Shown one piece after another: positions 58,734-64,000 of a stretch of DNA of 64,000 nt. This DNA is from Polytrichum commune (Eukaryota > Streptophyta > Polytrichopsida > Polytrichales > Polytrichaceae): the NCBI GenBank assembly GCA_950295325.1, contig OX485803.1, positions 1,982,001-2,046,000 on the forward strand, given 5' to 3'. The notes under the pieces were generated by a model, which was not told the origin of the DNA, did not search any database, and saw only the letters and a list, made by a program, of their open reading frames with translations. The stretch's first letter is position 1. Each line of letters begins with the position of its first letter. The position numbers were made by a program, and so were the translations under genes.

Positions 58734-61039
58734 TATATATATATATCTATATATCTATATATGTTATATGTAATATTTGAATGTAGGTCATTTATACAAG
58801 CCCAAATATTTCCAGATTTCAAGGTTTACGTCTAGTATGTATGCTCAGATTGGAAGAGTACAAAATTTTAGATAAATGAGTAAAAATCTAGGTACTAGGC
58901 TTAACTTATTGACATTTCCAAGCTTAAAATCGACACCTTTGGACAGTGTGTTGAGGCCCACAATCCCAGAATGACTCGGGAAAAATTGCTCTGGAAATGT
59001 AGTTCGTGTTGACACTGAGATCAATGACAACTCCTCATGTGAAAATGCCCAAGGTTTGAGGGAATAAATTGCCCCTGCGTACGAGTTGTTGTCGATGAGG
59101 TGGAGAAAATCATTTTGAATTGAGGCGACTCGCGTTAAGGCTTGAAGGAATATACAGACACAGTACGTTTTGTTCGCGACTTCAAGTGGCAACAATCTGT
59201 TTGCGACGATGAGTTCTGAGTTTGAAAAGAAGATTGAAGGCTCAAACTTGGGATTCTGCCACAACCTGTTTGTGTCGGTGAATTCCAAGTTTGAAAAATA
59301 TGAAGTAATTCAAGGCTCAAACTTGGAATTCTGCCCAAACCTGTTTGCGACAATGAAATCCAAGTTTGAAAAGAACTTGAGGGCTCAAACTTGGTATTCT
59401 GTCACAATCTGATTGTGTTGATGAATTCCAAGTTTGAGAATCTGAAGTGATGCAAGGCTCAAACTTGGAATTCCGCCACACCCTGTTTGCGACGATGAAT
59501 CCAAGTTTGTAAAGAACTTGAAGGCTCAAACTTTGGAATTCTGCCACAATCTGTTTGCGACGATGAATTCCACGTTTGAAAAGAGCTTGACGGGCTCAAA
59601 CTTGGAATTTATCGTCGCAAACAAGATTGTTGCCACCTTAAAAGTTGAAGTCATGCAAGAAATTTTCCAAGATAGATTCCAGGCTCATGTAGATGTGCCA
59701 AATTCGGTTTTTCTGATCTTGCACGGACACTTATTTGAGTGGTGTATGATTGGGTTTGAATCTAAGAACAGCCACCAAGCAAATAATATGTGATTGAACA
59801 GAGATTGGACTACGTGCAGAAAATTTGTTAACCATTTTGCTAGACGCAATAGTCGACATAAGTTAATGACTCAGGGAATCTCTACTTTGACAATGCACAA
59901 GACATTCATACTAGCTGTGTCGTAAAACCATGAAGAAACTGGCTACGTGCACGATTTGGACTTGCTGATCATCTTGCACTAATTGTGTGTTTGTATCCTA
60001 CGAGAAGTGGGTGCAGAGAGAAAAGTGTCCGTTCAAGATCCGGTTACCTTTAAAACATTTCGTTGTCTTGGAGTGAGAGAATTCGAAGTTGCAGAACAGG
60101 GCCGCCACAAAGGCTTGTTGAAATTTTCCCAGATATGTTGAAATTCTCTTTCAGTGATCTTGAAGTTGATGCAACTTTCCAAGAATTTTTTTCGGTACAC
60201 TTGACACATGATGCCCCAAATGTTGAAAGGATAGTGAGATTAGCTTCAACGTGTGATACTCACTCAAGCTTGCGGCTTGAAATGAGTTTTGGCCCTCCAT
60301 GAACCGACGTAGAATGTTATTCGTTCAAACCTCCACACCGACTCTAAGGATGCACCGAAAACTTACCCAACATGGTAGGTATTCAAGTATGCAAAATAAC
60401 AAACTCCCGACCAAAATGTCTGGTTGAATTGCATTGAATTCATCCTTGAAAATCAAATCACAAATCACAAGTGCAACACTCAACATCATGTCATTGATAA
60501 GTCTCACTTGCCGCTCACTGTAGGCAGGAGAATAATTCGGCCAAGGGCCACGAATAAACATGTGAACGATGATTCTCGGAAACCGATGGCTTCGGTCTTA
60601 GTGCCGCAACAAGGTCCCCATGGAGCATGGACATCTCTTTTATTTTATTTAGAACGCGTGAGGGAGGATGGAGCTAAATTAATTGTCATGAAGCATTACA
60701 CGAACCCAGAACTAATGAAATGGGAGGTATTGCAAAGGAAATTGAAACTTTCAGGATGAATTGATTTACACGACGAAATCTATCACCTGCGGATTCACAA
60801 ATTTTCGGGAGACCGAGTGGGAGGGCTCCTCGGTCCCTATGTTCCTTATCAGATTTACAATTCACAACTCAGAACTATATCCTGATTTGTGCAGAGTGCA
60901 TCTAAGTGCAACAAATTTGTTGAGAGGTTTGGAGTGAAGGACGAAGAAGCTCTTGCAAATTAATTTTGGGTGAAGGTCATTTCGGGTAGCTTGAGAGCTC
61001 CACCTCCGTTTAGTTTCAACTCAGCCTGAATTTGTTTTT
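58734..61039. other. 2.3-kb interior of the composite element
   Basis: Contains a short AT tract (58734-58765), a 147-codon minus frame (59288-58845) of unknown nature, the hairpin array at 59185-59645, a copy of the dispersed 8590-type repeat at about 59750-60040, and plus frames at 60063-60302 (VEIFPDMLKFSFSDLEVDAT) and 60424-60759 (LFYLERVREDGAKLIVMKHY) that look faintly protein-like but match no family I know. No transposase signature. Confidence 0.5.
59185..59645. repeat. tandem array of hairpin-forming units, 67-75 bp
   Basis: GCTCAAACTTGGAATTCTGC-type blocks recur at 59241, 59316, 59384, 59458, 59525 and 59594 (spacing 75, 68, 74, 67, 69). Each is preceded by its own inverse, GAATTCCAAGTTTGA, so every unit can fold. 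The whole array is also bounded by inverted sequence: GGCAACAATCTGTTTGCGAC at the start and GTCGCAAACAAGATTGTTGC at the end. Confidence 0.8.
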
Positions 61040-62334
61040 GGGAATTGTTAAAACCACCACGCCTTTTGTTAATGCCACCACGCTCGTGATTTGCAGTCAC
61101 GTCATTTGGGATTTTACGCGCGATGTCAGAGTATCTTAAATTAAACTAATCTCTTGGCGGGCCGGACGAGGGCCGCTATATGAACCATTTATGGCGGGGG
61201 AAGATCTTTACTATATGCGGGCCGGTTCTAGGGGGGCGGACATTGGTGGGGCTCACTTATGCCGTCGGCCTCATGTCTTATTTCGGGGAGCCCACCTTTA
61301 GGCTCTTGTTGGGCTAGGCGGGCTCGGTGGCTCGGTGGCTACGTGGCTACGTGGCTAGGCGGATTAGGCAACTAAGTATAATTCCTTTCTAGGCCTACTT
61401 ATTACTAAATAACTAGTTGCTTAGGCCTACTTACTACTTAATAACTAGTTGGTTAGGCCTACTTACTAGTAATAAGTAGTTCGTTAGTCTTACTTGCTTA
61501 GTGGCAAAGGGTGACTAAGGTTGAGTCAATTCTATCATGTACTCACACATGGTTTACAACTTGAAAGCAATGTGGGCACTTCCAACTTCGCCCAACATTG
61601 TAAGGCAACCTGGTCTTAAACGGACATTTTCTTTCTGCACCCACTTCTTGTAATAGGATACTAGGATGCCGAACATGCAATTAGTGCGAGATGATTAGCA
61701 AATCCAATTTGTGCTTGTAGCCACTTCCCTTATAATTTGAGGAGCTCATATGAATATTCTATTCCTTATTAAAATGAATATTCTTTAAGTTAAAACAAGG
61801 AAAATATCACATAAGGTAACAAATTGTGTGGTAGCGAGCATGGTGCATCCGGGCTGTTGATCCACCAAGGCCCATCCAAGGGCCATAGTGGTCCTAGGTG
61901 GCGGGGGGGCACTAAGCAAGTAAGACTAAGCAACTAGTTAATTAGTAGTAAGTAGGCCTAAGCAACTACTTATTTAGTAGTAAGTAGGCCTAGAAAGGAA
62001 TTATACTTAGTTGCCTAATCCGCCTAGCCACGTAGCCACGTAGCCACCGAGCCCGCCTAGCCCAACAAGAGCCTAAAGGTGGGCTCCCCGAAATAAGACA
62101 TGAGGCCGACGGCATAAGTGAGCCCCACCAATGTCCGCCCCCCTAGAACCGGCCCGCATATAGTAAAGATCTTCCCCCGCCATAAATGGTTCATATAGCG
62201 GCCCTCGTCCGGCCCGCCAAGAGATTAGTTTAATTTAAGATACTCCGACATCGCGCGTAAAATCCCAAATGACGTGACTACAAATCACGAGCGTGGTGGC
62301 ATTAACAAAAGGCGTGGTGGTTTTAACAATTCCC
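61040..62334. mobile_element. long-TIR unit B (1295 bp)
   Basis: Arms run about 61040-61500 and 61905-62334 (430-460 bp), starting GGGAATTGTTAAAACCACCA and ending near TTACTTGCTTAGTG. They contain short subrepeats of GGCTCGGT and GGCTACGT. The loop (about 400 bp) carries a reversed piece of the 8590-type dispersed repeat (61630-61735) and a ggccATAGTGGTCC segment also seen in A. Left arms of A and B differ at only a few positions. Confidence 0.85.
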
Positions 62335-62342
62335 TTTATCAA

Positions 62343-62989
62343 TTTCCCATGGCGGATTTTACATTACCTGTCAGATCTCCCCGTTCACTGGAGTGCACTT
62401 CACCTTCAAGGTCCAAAATCCAATATATGTGTTCACTTCCATTGAGTAAATAAGCAATTGACCTCCTTGAGCTGGTAAATACTTACAGGAGCAACAACGC
62501 CCAAGATCTCCAACAGAAGTGAGTTACCAGATGAGATTTCTTAACTTCTTGTGATTTACCGATTGCTGGGCCAAAATAGAACCTAGAAATGTCAGCGAGG
62601 CCGACTCCTGATGAAGGGGAGGCCACACATACACTTTCAATAATGCCACTTTCGAAACGAAGATTGGTGAGCTAAGGTAAAAAGTTTAAAAATAAAAATT
62701 CAAACAAATAAAAAACGACTTTGACATGTGCTTACTTTAACATCTTTACTTGGTGAAAAAAATACATTAATAGTACAAATTATAGGAGTGGATAAGAAGA
62801 TAGATAGATAGAAACTCCAGTCCCTTTTTAGCAAGGGGCCGGCGTGAATAAAGTGTCCGTTCGTAATGCCAATGACCCGATGCCCACTGGACAAGGGGAC
62901 ATTGGGACAATACTACTCTCCCCTTTCGAGGATGGACACTATAGTGACACACTATACTAGTTCCTAGCTAGCCACTAGTGCCTTGAAGA
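62343..62989. other. intergenic, nothing recognised
   Basis: Contains a TAGA microsatellite near 62795-62810. No supported gene. Confidence 0.5.
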
Positions 62990-63175
62990 TACCGGACATG
63001 GAATCCCCCCAAAGGGCTTTGAGGTACCCATACAACAAGGTCCAAGGACCCCCCCACCATAGTTGGGTGGACTAAGGTGGTGAGCACCACGCCGGCATGG
63101 GGAATAGAACCCACAACCTCCTCATTGGGGGCCATGAGCCCTAACCACCAAGCCAAGGCCCGTGGTGCCTGAGTG
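62990..63175 (-). mobile_element. tRNA-derived SINE or tRNA-like remnant
   Basis: On the minus strand from about 63155: GGCCTTGGCTTGGTGGTTAG (A-box TGGCTTGGTGG), then GAGGTTGTGGGTTCTATTCC (B-box GGTTCTATTCC), spaced as in pol III type 2 promoters, followed by about 120 bp of non-tRNA body. No poly(A) tail and no readable target duplication. No cloverleaf or anticodon stem is credible, so it is not called a tRNA gene. Confidence 0.6.
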
Positions 63176-64000
63176 GATAAGAACGAATACTAAGTGACAC
63201 TAAACATCATATTTAGTGTAGGTACTCCCATCTTTGCAAATCCAGGCCCATGTACTAACCTCCTCCCAGTTACCAAGGATGGACTTTGAGACCAACATCG
63301 GTTCTTTTGAGGCGTCAACTTGTCTTAATCCTTCGGCGACCGACACTTGGAGGTTGAAGATATTTTAGTGGGTGCACGGAGAACTTAGTGCCCCTGTCCA
63401 TAACCATCCACATTCTAGCCAACTGCAATAATGTGGTTGGATGGTGGCTTGTCCTTAATTACATGTGAACACCTTTGACCCATTATATCTAGAATCTATT
63501 AGACAAACGGCCTAGTAGATGGAAACTAACCTTTAGTAATATAGTAGAGGCACTTGTTCCAGATGAAGACCCCATTGATAGTCTACAGGGTATCGGAGCT
63601 TCGATCATGTTGGGATTGAATTTTAATCGAGTCGGGACTAAAATTTGGTCAGGCTTGAACCAATATTGAGATGACACATGTTCTAGGTTTGAGTGCTAAA
63701 GTAAGGAGGAATGAGCAGTTCAAATGAGCGGTTATGGCAAATTCTACACATTGGTAATATGTTCGGGCCAACTTTTGGCTTCAAAAATTCACAGTGAATT
63801 CAATTTAAGGAATAAGATTACACAAAAAAGAAAATTTGCAGTCATGTTGATCTCTATCTTCCTACACATGAAGAAATTTGCACCACCTTGTACTTGGTCA
63901 TATTTGACACAAAATCTCTTAAGTGATTGGTTATGGGTGCATGTACTCTATGTGTGACCAAGTCCTCGCCACCCTTGCCAATCTTGTTGCAAGTTATAGT
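63176..64000. other. window end, nothing recognised
   Basis: A short palindromic ACACTAAACATCATATTTAG piece (63197-63220) belongs to the ATTTAGTGT family. No gene is supported up to the window edge. Confidence 0.5.

Larger units (their letters stand above)
57949..62334. mobile_element. 4.4-kb composite long-TIR transposon
   Basis: The outer ends GGGAATTGTTAAAACCACCA (57949) and its complement (ending 62334) are flanked by identical 8-bp TTTATCAA at 57941-57948 and 62335-62342. Two complete long-TIR units form its left (57949-58733) and right (61040-62334) parts. The inner ends lack matching flanks (TATATATA on one side, TTGTTTTT on the other). So the outer pair behaves as one insertion, like a bacterial compound transposon. 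An 8-bp duplication fits hAT or some Mutator-like elements. No transposase is recognised inside. Confidence 0.7.

Noticed and set aside
59185-59645. CRISPR-like or tRNA array
   Set aside because: Units have internal dyads but no unique spacers or pol III boxes; better described as tandem hairpin satellite.
60424-60759. Gene inside the composite element
   Set aside because: One short frame with weak protein character and no exon partners or homology; kept only as a note in the interior description.
63060-63160. Functional tRNA gene
   Set aside because: A and B boxes are present but the remaining stems do not pair convincingly and a non-tRNA body follows.

Overview
The window looks like nuclear DNA of a land plant. 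Evidence: a spliced plant-type SAP18 gene, a spliced STR8/TrhO-like rhodanese gene with an N-terminal extension like that of plastid-targeted members, exon pieces of plant LAMP1-type peptidase and plant DYRK-type kinase genes, a short TTTAGGG tract, and very low gene density in AT-rich DNA packed with TIR elements. The lineage cannot be fixed from sequence alone. The integrase-core gene makes me lean weakly to a seed-free plant, but that is inference.

Layout. 1-21 kb: no host gene, but many small mobile elements. These include a Mutator-type MITE family with 9-bp target duplications, a PIF/Harbinger-like MITE with TTA duplications, a degenerate LINE end, a SINE, hairpins, and a cluster of ATTTAGTGT motifs. 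21.4-24.5 kb (minus): SAP18 in six exons, reconstructed with matching phases. 24.8-31 kb: more TIR elements and a GC-rich patch whose 69-bp core recurs inverted at 49.7 kb. 31-34.4 kb (plus): decayed Mutator-like transposase. 34.4-46.7 kb: a mosaic. On the minus strand a seven-exon integrase-core gene can be spliced in frame with a D-D-E triad. Inside its introns and beyond its stop lie plus-strand exon fragments of at least two unrelated host genes (LAMP1-like, DYRK-like), duplicated blocks and repeats. 50.7-55.3 kb (plus): STR8-like gene in eight exons. 55.6-56.2 kb: a deleted Tigger/pogo element. 57-62.3 kb: tandem arrays, then a 4.4-kb composite structure with four near-identical arms of about 283 bp and an 8-bp duplication TTTATCAA at its outer ends only.

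The two host genes are independent housekeeping genes: SAP18 for chromatin and RNA processing, STR8 a rhodanese, probably plastid. The rest is mobile DNA and its debris. The best candidates for something little described are the integrase-core gene with its captured exons (about 35-47 kb) and the composite long-TIR element carrying an array of hairpin repeats (57.9-62.3 kb). All exon models come from reading phases and splice sites by eye; no alignment or transcript was available.
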